A stretch of DNA of 64,000 nucleotides from Ctena decussata (Eukaryota > Mollusca > Bivalvia > Lucinida > Lucinidae), in the NCBI GenBank assembly GCA_963989385.1, contig OZ022511.1, forward strand, positions 27,956,503 to 28,020,502, read 5' to 3'. Position 1 is the stretch's first letter; each line of letters starts with the position of its first letter. The translations under genes were made by a program, and so were the position numbers. The notes under the pieces were generated by a model. The model did no database searches. It saw only the letters and a list, made by a program, of their open reading frames with translations, and had not been told where the DNA came from. Below are positions 1 through 10,851 of this stretch, in pieces.

Positions 1-183
1 GCTGCATGCAGTCATGCATCAAGAGGTTAATTTTTTACTCTTGGTTGACAAAATTTTTCAATCGTTGGCCGGGCCGCGACTTTCTGTGCTATAGCTATGC
101 GCTCTAACAAAGGGACTACGGCGTGACACACAAATCACTAGAAAACTGTGCAGTCCAAAAGTCTGTAACTCTAGTAACACACG

Positions 184-420
184 TTGGTTGTTGTTTTGAG
201 TTTCACGGCCCTTTGAGACAGTATTTCAGTCTGTATCGGGCCGTCTCCCAAAGAGAGGAAGAAAGAAGAGAGATGTGATAGCGAGAGAAAAATGTCCAAA
301 CAGCCCCACCCGCACCTACTGCAAGCACACTAGGCCCTTGCCCCACCATTATCCAAATCAGTAGGACGCCACGGAATTGGAAGTTATACCCAGCAGCATC
401 GCACCACCCAACCACACCGG
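184..420. repeat. Interspersed repeat, unknown family
   Basis: Non-coding repeat unit that recurs in the window: reverse-complemented around 24340-24485, and split into two pieces at about 56990-57090 and 58565-58700. Shared landmarks are the stretch 'gagacagtatttcagtct' and, further on, 'cccgcacctactg' followed by 'agtaggacgcc'. No ends or target duplication could be fixed. It is the reference copy showing that the copy near 57-58.7 kb is interrupted. Confidence 0.5.
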
Positions 421-594
421 TAACACACTTGAGAGTCGTCAGGCTAACTGTAACGCTTTAGCTGTTGTGCACAAAACACAGGTTGGTCTGAGTCACCAAT
501 GCCCACATATGCCCTAACGCCCTTTTACGCGTCGGTAAAAGGGGCGATGGGAAATTAGCGAGCTGCCAAGTCTGGGATTAGACTCTGCATTCGT

Positions 595-745
595 ACATAA
601 ATCCCGGGCTCGAGACGCGTTGGAAGCGGGTATCTTTTCAGTATCTTTTCAGTCATAAACAGCCCTTCATTATCACCAACCCATCGTCCTGATATAGTTG
701 AAATTATGTTAAAAAGGGCGTAAAATCTTTATTCATCCACCATCG
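595..745 (+). repeat. SINE 3'-end fragment
   Basis: Matches the 3' half of the full SINE at 10283: 'cattatcacc.acccatcg', 'tcctgatat', then 'gggcgtaaaa' and a short ATCC-type tail. The tRNA-like head is missing, so this is a 5'-truncated or decayed copy. Confidence 0.55.
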
Positions 746-1040
746 ACAAAAATTTATAGGTTTGATTTTCAACAAATTAATCTAATATAGGTAGCAGATC
801 CGATTTTGTTAGCTTGTCAAAGCAGCTAAACATCTTTTCAAGCGCAGAAATTGATTGACACTTCCGGCTACTGATTACATCTCTCTACCGTTATATTGTC
901 ATGTGTACTCAATACAAGAGTCACAGGTCTTTGAGATGTTACAGTTATGTCTGTCACTGACCCGTTAAATCGTCTAGAGAAAGTAAACGTTGCAGACGCA
1001 CAGATTTCACGTATTTTAGAAAAGGGCTGTAGGAGATTAT

Positions 1041-1298
1041 GACGAACTCCTGACCTTGGTCAAGAAACGGAAACTGAGGTAGTTTGACCACGTCTCAAGG
1101 TCTTCTGGTTTAGCAAAGACAATTCTGCAGGACACAGTGAAAGGAAAGAGAAAGAAAGGCAGACAGAAGAAGAGGTGGGGAGACAATATAATGGAATGGA
1201 CAGGGATGGATTTTGCTTGCTCAACTTGCGCAGCTGAAGACCGGACTAGGCGGAAAGGGATTGTTGTAGAGTCATCTGCGGTGCCTCAACCGTTCTAA
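1041..1298 (+). pseudogene. LINE reverse-transcriptase C-terminal remnant
   Basis: Reads through 86 codons with one internal TAG. The protein resembles the tail of LINE ORF2 proteins: a K/R-rich stretch 'KGKRKKGRQKKRWGDNI' followed by 'MEWTGMDFA', then 'AAEDRTRRK', and a stop. This basic G-R-x-x-x-x-W-x-D-N-I-x-E-W-T signature is common at the C terminus of animal non-LTR retrotransposons. The reverse-transcriptase palm motif is absent, so this is a 5'-truncated dead copy. A related fragment lies near 44641-45180. Family assignment is from remembered motif style only. Confidence 0.7.
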
Positions 1299-2175
1299 CA
1301 AGGTTATGGGATAGACTAGACTATAGACGTGATATTGTAATTAGTCCGTATTGCTGTTGTTTATTTGCAACTGTATGTACTATTGGACGAGCTGTAGTTA
1401 CTGTGGATGGTCTTCTGTAGTTTTGGCTGGTCCCATGAATCGATGAAAATTTGGTGTTTCATTGCTTTTGATCGTTACTGCGAATGCAATATTCAGAAAA
1501 CAGATTGAGGCCTAAGTGCAAACGCCGTTTTGGAAGATGAAACAACTGCCATAGCTGGAGCGTCTTTGTCAGCTTTGTTGAAAAAGTAGTACTGTCAAAG
1601 ACTAAAAGTTATTTCACAAAAATATTTCCATAGACTTTAGTGCATTTACATGTTTACAAGAAAATTAATTTTGGCAGTTTTCCTGGACAAAGCATAAGAT
1701 AATTATTACGATTGAAAGCTAGATGACCAATGCAATAATAACCTTTTCAGATACAGATTGTAACATTCGGTACAATATTTTGAAAGCAAGAAGTTTCCAA
1801 TGACGCTAATGGCGACGTCGCGAAAAAAGCGACCAAAACCTCGAACGTACTGGTAAAATCTAAAGTCATGCTATTTAAGTATAAGATGGCCAACGGAAAA
1901 GAAATATATATAGATCTTGAATTATTCATCTAGCTTTCTACCAGTACCTAAATTATTGTAATTTGTTGAATAAAAGTGTCAACAAATAATTTCCAGTAAA
2001 CATGAAAATACACTGGTCTATGAGAAAGTTTTTTTTTTTTTTTTTTTTGGGGGGGGGAGGGGGGGGGAAATAACGTTTGGTCTGTGACTAGAAACATGTT
2101 AGAAGTTTTCAGAACCGGAAGAAGAACGAGGGAATAGACAATCAAGTTTGCATATGTTTTTTTTCCTTTGGGCAG
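1299..2175. other. Non-coding, likely intron of the SDR gene
   Basis: No supported exon was found. It contains a T-run followed by a G-run (about 2031-2067) that may be an assembly-prone homopolymer. Upstream SDR exons (Rossmann and catalytic YxxxK parts) are not in the window and should lie before position 1. Confidence 0.4.
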
Positions 2176-2275
2176 TGTGTCGCCAGGTTCGGTTGAGACG
2201 CCAATGTTAGACAAACTTATTGGCACAGGTCCGCATCCCGAGACACGACGTGATTGGGTTACAAAACATGCTCAG
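2176..2275 (+). CDS. SDR alternative exon a (substrate-loop exon)
   Basis: A 100-nt internal exon. It is preceded by a pyrimidine-rich tract ending in CAG and followed by the donor GTATAA. The first base completes a codon (probably AA|T, Asn) and 33 codons follow, beginning V-S-P-G-S-V-E-T-P-M-L-D. This is the N-V-x-P-G-x-V-x-T motif that follows the catalytic helix in short-chain dehydrogenases/reductases and opens the substrate-binding loop. The remainder (K-L-I-G-T-G-P-H-P-E-T-R-R...) is variable between the three copies. Exons b and c have the same length and phase. It splices in frame to the terminal exon at 12510. Enzyme substrate cannot be told. The best general likeness, from memory, is the BDH2/DHRS6 or FabG-like group. 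Confidence 0.85.
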
Positions 2276-2385
2276 GTATAACTAGGTACCTCTCCTTCAT
2301 GGTACTTCGGCTTCTAGTTGCGCCGCACAATCCATTCTAGTTGCATTGGAAACCATCCTGCTTTTATCAGATACTGCTCAGACTA

Positions 2386-2599
2386 GGGGAGAGTCGGGTA
2401 ACTTCGGACAGGCGGGTAAATTCGGACAAACAATTGCAAACAGTGAAAATCCAGATGAGACGGCTCATAATGAGCCATCTCATCAGGATTTTCACTGTTT
2501 GCCCAATTAGTTCTGTTTTAATTCCAAACAACTGACATATAAAGGAAACAAAGTCAGTGTCCGAATTTACCCGCTGTCCGAAGTTACCCGACTCTCCCC
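2386..2599. mobile_element. Hairpin MITE, GGGGAGAGTCGGGTAA ends
   Basis: Inverted ends 'ggggagagtcggg' and 'cccgactctcccc' enclose inner inverted repeats around 'gacggctcataatgagcc'. A second copy with diverged ends lies at 55465-55679. It carries no coding capacity and sits between SDR exons a and b. Confidence 0.75.
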
Positions 2600-2673
2600 T
2601 GGCCATAGAGGAGTAGTTTGACTAAGATAATGGTGGAAAAGCGAAAGTATACTAATGTAGCTTAAACACCTGT

Positions 2674-2778
2674 CCCAGCGGGCATATGACGTCGAAATGA
2701 CGTCATGCTGACGTCGATGCGACGTCGTTACGTCGCATCGACGTAAGATGTCATTTTGACGTAATGTGCCTGCTTGGG
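2674..2778. mobile_element. ACGTCA-rich palindromic MITE, copy 1
   Basis: Ends resemble CCCAGCRGGCAYATGACGTC and its reverse complement. The body is nearly all interleaved TGACGTCR units, so it is strongly palindromic. Related copies lie at 3396, 3993 and 10172, all inside this one gene. Confidence 0.75.
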
Positions 2779-2961
2779 TGAGAACAGAAAACACTCAGAT
2801 CAACCAGACTGATTGGTCTCCACTTTTCACTGCATTTATTGAGCACTTATGCGAATACAAAAATCGCAGACTCGCAGGCCGTTTTGAGATTTCGCTTTTA
2901 GTACTTATTGTATGGGTACCTTAAGCACATGACACCATATACTTGTTTGTTTCATCGACAG

Positions 2962-3061
2962 TGTATCGCCAGGGCCTGTGGAGACGCCGTTATTAATGGA
3001 CTATCTCGGTCGTCTTCCAAATTCAGAAAAATATGCTGACTTCTACAGCAATCGTGCAAAT
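2962..3061 (+). CDS. SDR alternative exon b
   Basis: A 100-nt exon, acceptor 'ttcatcgacag', donor GTAAGT (near-consensus). Same phase as exons a and c. After the split Asn codon it reads V-S-P-G-P-V-E-T-P-L-L-M-D-Y-L-G, then P-N-S-E-K-Y-A-D. The PG motif and the T at +4 after PG are kept, while the distal loop differs strongly from the other two copies. Open throughout, with no sign of decay. Because a or c joined to b would repeat the same structural element, one exon per transcript is expected. This is inferred from structure, not from transcript data. Confidence 0.85.
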
Positions 3062-3263
3062 GTAAGTAAGCTTAAAAGTAGTTAAGCTGGTAACCTACTT
3101 TGTGCTTGCGCCAGAATCTCTATGCTTGATCTAGATCACGTATTTGCTTTATCTGAAAGAGGCTTATACTGAAACACTTGAATGTGCTTTAATTAATAAA
3201 CGGTGTCACATGATGTAAAAAGAGGACGACGCATCCACTAAAGCTAAAAGTAATTATTTTGTC

Positions 3264-3299
3264 AAGAGAGAGAGAGGGAGAGAGAGATAGAGAGAGAGA
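3264..3299. repeat. (GA)n microsatellite
   Basis: Run of GA dinucleotides with a few interruptions, in the intron between exons b and c. Confidence 0.8.
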
Positions 3300-3395
3300 C
3301 ATAATCTCGAAATTAACCAGAACCATGTGAAATGTATTTGAAACTACTTGAACACAGGCGGGATGACGTGTGTCTTGAATTTCAAGAGTAGCATC

Positions 3396-3573
3396 ACAGC
3401 AGGCACATGTCGTCGAAGTGACGTCGAACTGATGTCGATGCGACGCCATGACGTCGAAGTGAAGTCGAACTGACGTCGATGCGACGTCATTGCGTCGAAG
3501 TGACGTCGAACTGACGTCGATGCGAAGTCATGACGTCGCGTCGACGTCAGTTTGACGTCATGTGCCTGCTGGG
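3396..3573. mobile_element. ACGTCA-rich palindromic MITE, copy 2 (expanded)
   Basis: Same ends as copy 1 (cagcaggcacatg... and ...catgtgcctgctggg). The inside has grown by tandem repetition of a unit of about 35 bp carrying GACGTCGAAGTGACGTCGA-type sequence, giving many ACGTC half-sites in 178 bp. Confidence 0.75.
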
Positions 3574-3992
3574 ATTAGACGCGTGTTGACGTTTTCGATT
3601 TCTTTTCTTTGCGTAGAAAGTTCTTTTAAGTTTTGAATTATAAGCACTGTCAAAGTGTCTTGTGTGATCAAGAGCATGTCAAATCCTTTAATTGCATGGA
3701 ATGCTTTACTAACTTGTGTGTCTCTTATTTCTGAATGCGCCAAAGATCTTTGCTTATAACACATGTAGCTGATAACCTGCTCTGTTAGCTTACTTGTATA
3801 CATATACACCTGCGTACCTGTTGCGCCAGAAACATCAGCTAATAAGCCCGTTACCACCTGCTCACCCATATTTTATTGCAATGGCTTGGTTCATACATAG
3901 TGGTCCTCCCCAATACTATCCACGCTGTCTTTGTGCTAACAACCTCTGCTAACTAGCAAATCTTTGCTTACTACCTAGAGCAACATGATGAA

Positions 3993-4064
3993 ATGACGTC
4001 CTACTGACGTCGAAGCGTCGCAGTAACGTCAGTAGGGCGTCATTACGACGTAATGTGCCGGCTG
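3993..4064. mobile_element. ACGTCA-rich MITE, copy 3 (partial)
   Basis: Palindromic core with repeated ACGTC/GACGT and the right end 'gtaatgtgccggctgg'. The left end is degenerate. Confidence 0.55.
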
Positions 4065-4893
4065 GCTACATGTTGCTAATATACTGCTTTCAAGTTGCTC
4101 CAGAAACTTCTGCTAAACTGTTGTCCGAGTACTGCTTCATTTCAAGCATGCCCATATGACATTTAGATTTCAAATCGCCATCCTCCTGATTATTGTTGCA
4201 TTTTGTTCATGGCAGATTACACAAGTGAATGCGAGAAGCTAGTGAAAACGCTATACATTGACCATCCGTAGACAGAGCCATTTTGACACCGAAAAGCTCA
4301 GTCGGAACACTGCTCGGCCAATTCCGTGAATCAGCCTCAGATGTATTACCTGGGACTACTGGAATCACATGACTATTGTCAGGAACGAAGACATAAACTA
4401 AGATAGCCGCGACTATCGCACAGATAAAACAATGAAAAAAAAATGAATTTTCTGTCTCAGCATCCGTAATTGGCTATTTTGTTTTGCCAACTTGTCGAAA
4501 CGAGAAATGAATGTCCCTGCAATAGCTGAAAAGGTCGCAGGCCGCGAATCAATTATCGTTCGTAGGCATAGAGAGCTACGTCTTCGGCGCATACTTGTTT
4601 CGCCGCACAGAATGATGCATTTTGCAACATACTCATCCGCCGTACGTCTCTCTCGGTCTGATTCACGGAGTTGGCCGAGCGGTGTTCCGATTGTGAAAGG
4701 CTTTGTTCAAATTAAAAAGAAAACTATTGGGAGTAAAACTAGTGGAAATTTCCTGTGTGACATGGACAATAGATAGCATGCTCAGCTTTACTTGGTTTCA
4801 TACTCAAAGGGCTCACAGCTTTCAAATAGTTCTGCATATACTAATACATTGATTCAAGCTCATCCTGCATATCCACGGTCGGGAATCACATGA
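4065..4893. other. Intron sequence, nothing recognised
   Basis: No exon with paired splice sites or a family motif was seen. Open frames here are short and lack domain features. Confidence 0.35.
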
Positions 4894-5240
4894 TATTTTG
4901 TACCTATATGCGGACAGAACGGGTAAGAAAATTGATCACTATTTCTTTTTTACTCAACGAATTTTAAGCGGTAAAGAGCAAATGCCTCGTCATTTTAACA
5001 GCAAGCCATTTTAGGAGCCGTATTTATGCACGCCATATTTTCCAACGCAACCTCGAGCAAAGTAGGAAAGTCCTTGCTCGAGGTTGTATGAAAAAATACA
5101 GCACGTATAAAAAAAAACCTTAAATAAATTTCGCTGCGAATAAAGTCAAGGTATTTGCGCTTAACTGCATGAAAAGTCATTTAGTATTTAGATAATGAAC
5201 AATTTTCTTACCCGTTCTGTCCGAATACAGGTACAAAATA
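4894..5240. mobile_element. TIR element, about 350 bp, non-autonomous
   Basis: Ends are inverted copies of about 45 bp: 'attttgtacct..atgcggacagaacgggtaagaaaatt' on the left and its complement ending 'ggtacaaaat' on the right. An inner inverted pair 'cctcgagcaa...ttgctcgagg' lies near 5050-5090. No transposase. Confidence 0.7.
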
Positions 5241-5583
5241 ACAGAAATAAGTAACGGGATTCTCCGCCTTGATATCGACGTCGGGGCATCGATTGTTTCA
5301 ACGCTACTGCCATACCTTATGTGCCGTAGGGTGTTAAGGTAAACCACCACGCACGGTAAATCGCAATTCCTGAATAACTAAGCAACAGACAAGGCAAGCT
5401 CCGGCCCCAACCAACTGAAAGAAATAGCTTTATGTCGGGCCCAGCATTGAGTATGATGCCTGACCAACGGGCGGTCAATTAAAGAGGGAAACAAACTCTT
5501 CCTACTGTTTTCAATGGAATCTTTTACAAACTTTGTACACGTACTGGGGGCACAATGAAAATGTGCAGCATTATCTTGATTAT
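5241..5583. other. Intron sequence, nothing recognised
   Basis: No supported gene or repeat family was identified. Confidence 0.35.
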
Positions 5584-7855
5584 TAGCTCACCTGAGCCGA
5601 AGGCTCAGAGGTGAGCTTATAGGATGGGAGTCGAGCCGTCGTCCGTCCGTGCGTGGGTGGGTGCGTGGGTGGGTGCGTCAACACTTTCAAACATATATAT
5701 CTCAGAGACCAGTGGGCCGATCGCAATCAAATTATATCTGAAGCATCATTTGGGTGGGGGAAAGGCTGCATTTGGTTTTGGTGCCGATCAGCTCAGAACT
5801 CTGGTTTCCATGGCAACAGACACCCCCCATAGGGTTATAATGGGGAAAATGGCGTCATCACGTTTTCTCGACTGTTTTTGATTAGATCCTTATCATACTT
5901 GCAGGTAATGATGACATACACAAGGGCTTGGATGAGTTCGAAATTTGGCCGGATTCGAGCAGAGACAACGGAGTTAGCTGCCCTTGAGCGTTTGAAAAAA
6001 ATCCCATAGGATTTTAATGGGGAAAATGGCGTCATCACGTTTTCTTAATTGTTTTTGCTTAGATCCTTATCATACTTGCAGGTAATGATGACAAACATAA
6101 GAGCTTGGATGAGTTCGAAATTTGGCCGGATTCAAACACAGACTACGGAGTTAGCTGCCCTTGAGCGTTTGAAAAAAATCCCATAGTGTTATAATGGAGA
6201 AAACAACGTCATCACATATTTCTAAAAAAAATTGGTCATCGCTCTATTGCCTACATTTCTCAACGGATTTTAAAATAACTTCACACAAATGTAGGCCATG
6301 ATAATATCTCGAGCAAGTTCGACTTTCAGGATGCTGCGCCCAAGGTCAAGGTCACTGTGGCTATTTTTAGCAAAACTTTGTCAGAGCTCTAGCACCTACA
6401 TTTCTCAGCAGATTTTAAAATAACTTCATCCAAATGTAGGGCATGACAATATCTCGAGCAAATTTGACTTTCAGGATGCTGCACCAAAGGTAAAGTTCAC
6501 TGTGGCTATTTTTAGAAAAACTTGGTCATCGCTCTAGCGCCTTCATTTTTCAACCGATTTTAAATCAACTTCATATAAATGTAGGGCATGACAATATCTC
6601 GAGCAAGTTCGACTTTCAGGGTGCTGCACGAAGGTCAAGGTCACTGTGGCTATGTTTAGAAAAACTTGGTCATGGCTCTAGCGCCTTCATTTTTCAACGG
6701 ATCTTAAATCAATTTCACACAAATGTAGGGCATGACAATATCTCAAACAAGTTTGACTTCCAGGGTGCTGCGCCCAAGGTCAAGGTCACTGTGGCTATTT
6801 TTAGAAAAACTTTGTCAGCGCTCTAGCACCTACATTTCTCCATGGATTTTAAATTCAACTTCACACCAATGTAGGGCATGACAATATCTCGAGCAAGTTC
6901 GACTTTCAGGGAGCTGTGCCCAAGGTCAAGGTCACTGTGGCTATTTTTAGAAAAACTTTGTCATCGCCCTAGCACCTTCATTTCTCCATGGATTTTGAAA
7001 TAACTCGACACAAATGTAGGTTATGACAATATCTCTAGCAAGTTTGACTTTCAGGATGCTGTGCCCAAGGTCAAGGTCACTGTGGCTATTTTTAGAAAAA
7101 CTTTGTCATCGCTCTAGCACCTACATTTCTCAACGGATTTTAAAATAAATTCACACAAATGTAGGGCATGACAATATCTCGAGCAAGTTTGACTTTCAGG
7201 GTGCTGCAATCAAGGTTTTTGATTAGATCCTTATCATACTTGCAGGTAATGATGACATACATAAGAGCTTGGATGAGTTCGAAATTTGGCCGGATTCGAG
7301 CACAGACTACTGAGTTAGCTGCCCTTGAGCGTTTGAAAAAAATCCCATAGTCTTATAATGGAGAAAACAACTTCATCACATTTTCATTTTTCATCGGATC
7401 CTCTTCATACTTTCAGGTAATGAGGATATGCATAAAAGCTTGGATTAGTTAGCATTTCGGCTAGATCCCACCACTGACTATGGAGTACCTACCCTGAGCA
7501 TCCAAAAAATCAATGTCGCCACTTTTTCTTGGTTTAGACTGATCCGATCCTTTTCAAACTTGCAGGTAATGAGGAAATGCATAATATCTTAAACAAGTTC
7601 AAATTTTGGCCAGATCAGGCCAACCACTACGAAGTTAGCTGCCCTTGACAGCTCTGTCTATTGTGCTCTTGATCGGATACTTTTTAAACTTGCATATATT
7701 AAATGAGGGCAAACATAATGTTTTGGATGAGTTTAATTTTCAGCCTGACTGGACCACTGACTGTGGAGTTAGCTGTCCTTGAGCATCTTAAATATCACTA
7801 TAGGTTTACAATGTCTCTCAGGTGAGCAATTGTTGCCCTTTGGGCTTCTTGTTTT
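5584..7855 (+). mobile_element. Tandem-repeat-cored mobile element
   Basis: Starts with 'agctcacctgagccgaaggctcagaggtgagct', a hairpin listed here as positions 5584-5617, followed by a GTCCGTCCGTGCGTGGGTGGG linker. The centre (about 6235-7215) holds roughly six tandem units of about 165-175 bp. Landmarks in each unit are 'aaatgtagggcatgacaata', 'tctcgagcaagtt', 'caaggtcaaggtcactgtgg' and 'tttttagaaaaact'. A second repeated block with 'cttgcaggtaatgatgacat' occurs at about 5900, 6080 and 7240. It ends with 'ggtgagcaattgttgccc' and 'tttgggcttcttgtttt'. The plan (unique flanks, tandem core, CCGT linker) is like the pearl/CvA elements of bivalves, which have been linked to Helentron-derived non-autonomous elements. 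No coding region was seen. It fills much of the intron before SDR exon c. Confidence 0.7.
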
Positions 7856-8343
7856 ATTACTATTATTATCATTATTGTTATTATTATTTGTTTTGTTTTG
7901 ATAGAGATAAAAATATTTTGTCAGAATAACATCCTTTTGAACTCAGTCATTGCTCGCAGCTGTCCTGCACTTTGTAATATGGAGCTTGTATATTCAGTAC
8001 CTTTCACAGATGTCAATAGATTTTAAGAGCATGTGCATAAACATTCCAAAGATAATGCAAATATGCATGTGGTTTAAATTTTATTTGTTGTTAGTAAACA
8101 ATTTAGTGATGTATATAGGCCTGTGACAGGCAGTGCACGATGACATCATTCGTGTCTTACAGACACAATTTACTTATTTTGTTTTGTCTTTTGTCTGAAG
8201 CTAATTTTGGTTTATGCTGTCTTCCCTGAAAGTCAAAGCTATACCGAAAAAGGTGCTGTCCTTTAAGACTTGATCCCAATTAAATAGGGAGGCAAAATTC
8301 AAAATGGCGGAGTCGCTTCTCTTGAAAGGGCACCCATTCAGCT
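7856..8343. other. Intron sequence, nothing recognised
   Basis: AT-rich, without a supported feature. Confidence 0.35.
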
Positions 8344-8570
8344 TTAACCCATTCCATTCGGGATACCCCTTTAAGGGTATCTGGGCAAACAGTTTGGATC
8401 CAGATCAGGCCCCACAAACGTGGGGCCTGATCTGAGATCCAAACTGTTTGCTGCCTAGACATCATTTCTACAAGAGTTAGTTAGACCAATATTGCCAAAA
8501 TATTCTTGATTTTTGATGCAGACGACAATTTCAGCAGACGATAAAAAATACCCAGAATGCAATGGGTTAA
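8344..8570. mobile_element. TTAA-bounded MITE, copy 1 (piggyBac-like)
   Basis: Flanked on both sides by TTAA, with inverted ends CCCATTCCATTCGGG / CCCAGAATGCAATGGG. The centre holds a long hairpin, 'tggatc.cagatcaggcccc' with its complement and loop 'acaaacgt'. TTAA duplication and CCC-starting ends are the hallmarks of piggyBac-type elements. Copy 2 is at 44154-44382. Confidence 0.75.
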
Positions 8571-9264
8571 GGAAGATGTAAACCGATAGAAAATGGTGTT
8601 AAATGGGCCTCTTGGAAAGCAAAAAAGAAGTCACAGAATCATTAAACAGACGATTGAATTGAGAATTTGAGAATGAAGAAAAGCATAATTTTCCATTGTA
8701 TGAATTTCAGATATAGCATCTCACTCATAAATCGACAGGAGCATGGCATGCTGCTCTCGAATTATAAGTAAAATGATGCTATAGATTTGTTACCATAGCA
8801 ACTATGGAATTACATCTGTTGTGCTCAGAACCTTGGCAGAATGACGTCTCGATCACGTCACTTCGAAATCAGTATGAACTTTTGGTTGTTATGGTAACAG
8901 ATCCATGACGTAATTGGTATCGGATGCCATGCTCCGCCGATTTTTCAATGACATCACAACCTAAAATTATTTCAACAGAAACTTCCGATTTTCTTAAATA
9001 ATTATTCTCAAATCATTTAATTCTGTATTATGACGGTGTACTCATACGAATGCATATTTATGTGTCGGATAAAAGATTCACTGTTACTGTCGGCGATGGC
9101 TCTAAAGGGCGTTATTGTTGCTTCAAGTTCATTTACGTACCCTAGATGTCCTTCATTGGGTCAGATAGTATGTCCGCTTACAATAACAATATCTGTAACA
9201 TGACGCTTCTTGCAAAGCGACCCATAGCGTGGTGGCTTTCGGAACAATAGATGGTTAGAGGCCC
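8571..9264. other. Intron sequence, nothing recognised
   Basis: No supported exon. Short open frames lack family motifs. Confidence 0.35.
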
Positions 9265-9487
9265 GGGGCCGTATTCATAAAGCCACTTAAGTCGTTGCTA
9301 TGCGGTTGCTAAGGCTAAATATCTATAAAGGAGATTCCCTAGAACTATGAAATTTGGTCTGGAGGAACAGTCTTTGTAAGACTGTTCCTCCAGAGCAAAT
9401 TTCATAGTTGTAGGGAATCTCCTTCAAAGAAATTTAGCCTTAGCAACAGCATAGCAACCACTTAAGTCGTTTTATGAATACGGCCCC
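9265..9487. mobile_element. GGGGCCGTATTCATAAA palindromic MITE, copy 1
   Basis: Near-complete palindrome. The left arm runs 'ggggccgtattcataa', 'cacttaagtcgttgctatg', 'ggagattccct', and 'ctggaggaacagtctt' folds back around position 9376. Other copies are at 20871-21090 and 42708-42929. No coding capacity. Confidence 0.85.
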
Positions 9488-9680
9488 CGAATGTTATGAC
9501 AACGGTGCCTTGTCCTGACCCTTCGCTGCCTTTTAACTTTCTCAGAAATGAAGCAAGAACTCATTCACTGCTGAATAAACAGAAGAGGTATTTCAGTCTC
9601 CAGATGCATATCAAAATCCAAAGGCTATGGGGAAAGGGGTTTGGAAAGACTAGAATCACTCTTGGCTTATTCATTCACAG

Positions 9681-9780
9681 TGTTTCACCAGGTGCCGTTG
9701 AAACTCCAATGCTGATGGAATTTGTTCATAATTTTCCACAAGCTGAGAAATCGGTGGATTACATGACAAACCACCAACAA
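9681..9780 (+). CDS. SDR alternative exon c
   Basis: A 100-nt exon, acceptor 'tcattcacag', donor GTAAGC. It has the same phase as a and b and reads V-S-P-G-A-V-E-T-P-M-L-M-E-F-V-H, then F-P-Q-A-E-K-S-V-D-Y. Copy c is the one closest to the terminal exon (2.7 kb away), and its splice sites are good. The shared block V-S-P-G-x-V-E-T-P is fixed in all three copies, whereas the following 20 or so residues, which form the substrate loop in SDR structures, are not. It is likely to be used as an alternative to a and b. Confidence 0.85.
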
Positions 9781-10171
9781 GTAAGCATGCTTCATAATTC
9801 GGGTGACTGACGAAACTATGCCTTCCTTCTGAATGTCCTCTAGAACCAGTTCTTCACTTTAAGGTTATGCCGCTTTAGCGTGAGACCATTTCTAACAGCA
9901 TGTAGTTTAGAAAAAAAACACAAAAAACATAAATAAACTGTGATGTTATGATCTTCGAATAAATAAATATTCTATGAAATGCGACAGACTTTTAAAAATC
10001 AGCTGCTCAAACGAAGTCTCGCATTTTGATAATTTGCTCATATAAACAAATTTATTTCGAACAAATAAACCGCACCATCTCGATATGGGAAAGTTTTACC
10101 TTGGCAAGTTCTTTTATATCACTTAGTGAAAAACAATATTTTAGAAATATATTACTAGCTAAAACGCATTT

Positions 10172-10237
10172 CCAGCGGGCAAATGACGTCGTTCTGACGT
10201 CGACGTGACGTCATTACGATATCATGCTCCTGCTGGG
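10172..10237. mobile_element. ACGTCA-rich MITE, copy 4 (short)
   Basis: Starts 'ccagcgggcaaatgacgtcg' and ends 'catgctcctgctggg'. Four ACGTC sites lie in 66 bp. This is the shortest copy of the family. Confidence 0.65.
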
Positions 10238-10282
10238 TTTGATAGTATGGGAGTCATTAGCTGTACTTATATCAACAAAATT

Positions 10283-10481
10283 AGGAGCCCCGGTAGCTCA
10301 GTGGGTTAAGCGCTGGCCTACTGATCTAGCGGTCGCGGGTTCGAGCCCCGCCTGAGGCGGAGTTCTTTCCATCGTAAACGGGGTTCCATTGCACACAGCC
10401 TTTCATTATCATCCGCCCATCGTCCTGATATGACTGAAATACTGTTGACAAGGACGTAAAACCCAAGTCATCCATCCATCC
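10283..10481 (+). mobile_element. tRNA-derived SINE, full length with target duplication
   Basis: The 5' head has tRNA-like promoter boxes: A box 'tagctcagtgggttaagcgc' and B box 'gggttcgagcccc'. The body has 'cgcccatcgtcctgatatga', then 'aaggacgtaaaaccca' and an (ATCC)n tail. A perfect 12-bp direct repeat ATCAACAAAATT flanks it (10271-10282 and 10482-10493), direct evidence of a retrotransposition that has not yet decayed. It lies within the intron before the SDR terminal exon, in the same orientation as the gene. The tRNA-like head has no proper 3' acceptor stem pairing, so it is not a tRNA gene. Confidence 0.85.
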
Positions 10482-10718
10482 ATCAACAAAATTTAAGGTG
10501 CATGTGAGATGAAGAAGTGATCAAGTATTAATTTCGTTATCAGTATTTAGGTAAACCTTTTAGATTGCTAGCTTCATACACCGTTAAAGTAGTGCCTTTT
10601 AGGTAGATATTCAACTTTCTCCAGGCTAAATATTCGCTTTAAATTCGCATTGCTTTATGTATTCTAGTAGCTTTACCTGTGCCGTCATCTAACTCCACAA
10701 CTCTTACACCTCCTTACA

Positions 10719-10851
10719 GAAGCCTATATGTGACATTGTGTTTTGTGTAAGGACCTTTTGAGTTTTGTCTTTTAGATTTGGTGTAACACCAAATCTAAAA
10801 GACAAAACTCAAAAGGTCCTTACACAAAACACAATGTCACATATAGGCTTC
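10719..10851. repeat. Perfect 133-bp palindrome
   Basis: Arms of 66 bp (10719-10784 and 10786-10851) are exact reverse complements, with one unpaired base at 10785. No imperfections were found on reading. It encodes nothing obvious and has no related copy in the window. Confidence 0.9.

Noticed and set aside
3558..3869. 103-codon open frame on the - strand
   Set aside because: No domain, no fitting splice borders, lies in the SDR intron on the opposite strand, and begins in MITE-derived sequence.
5584..7855. CRISPR-like array
   Set aside because: Units of about 170 bp, head-to-tail and diverged, in a eukaryotic intron; no short direct repeats with unique spacers.
10283..10360. Possible functional tRNA gene
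   Set aside because: Has A- and B-box promoter sequences, but the acceptor stem does not pair properly and the sequence continues into a SINE body and tail with 12-bp target duplications.
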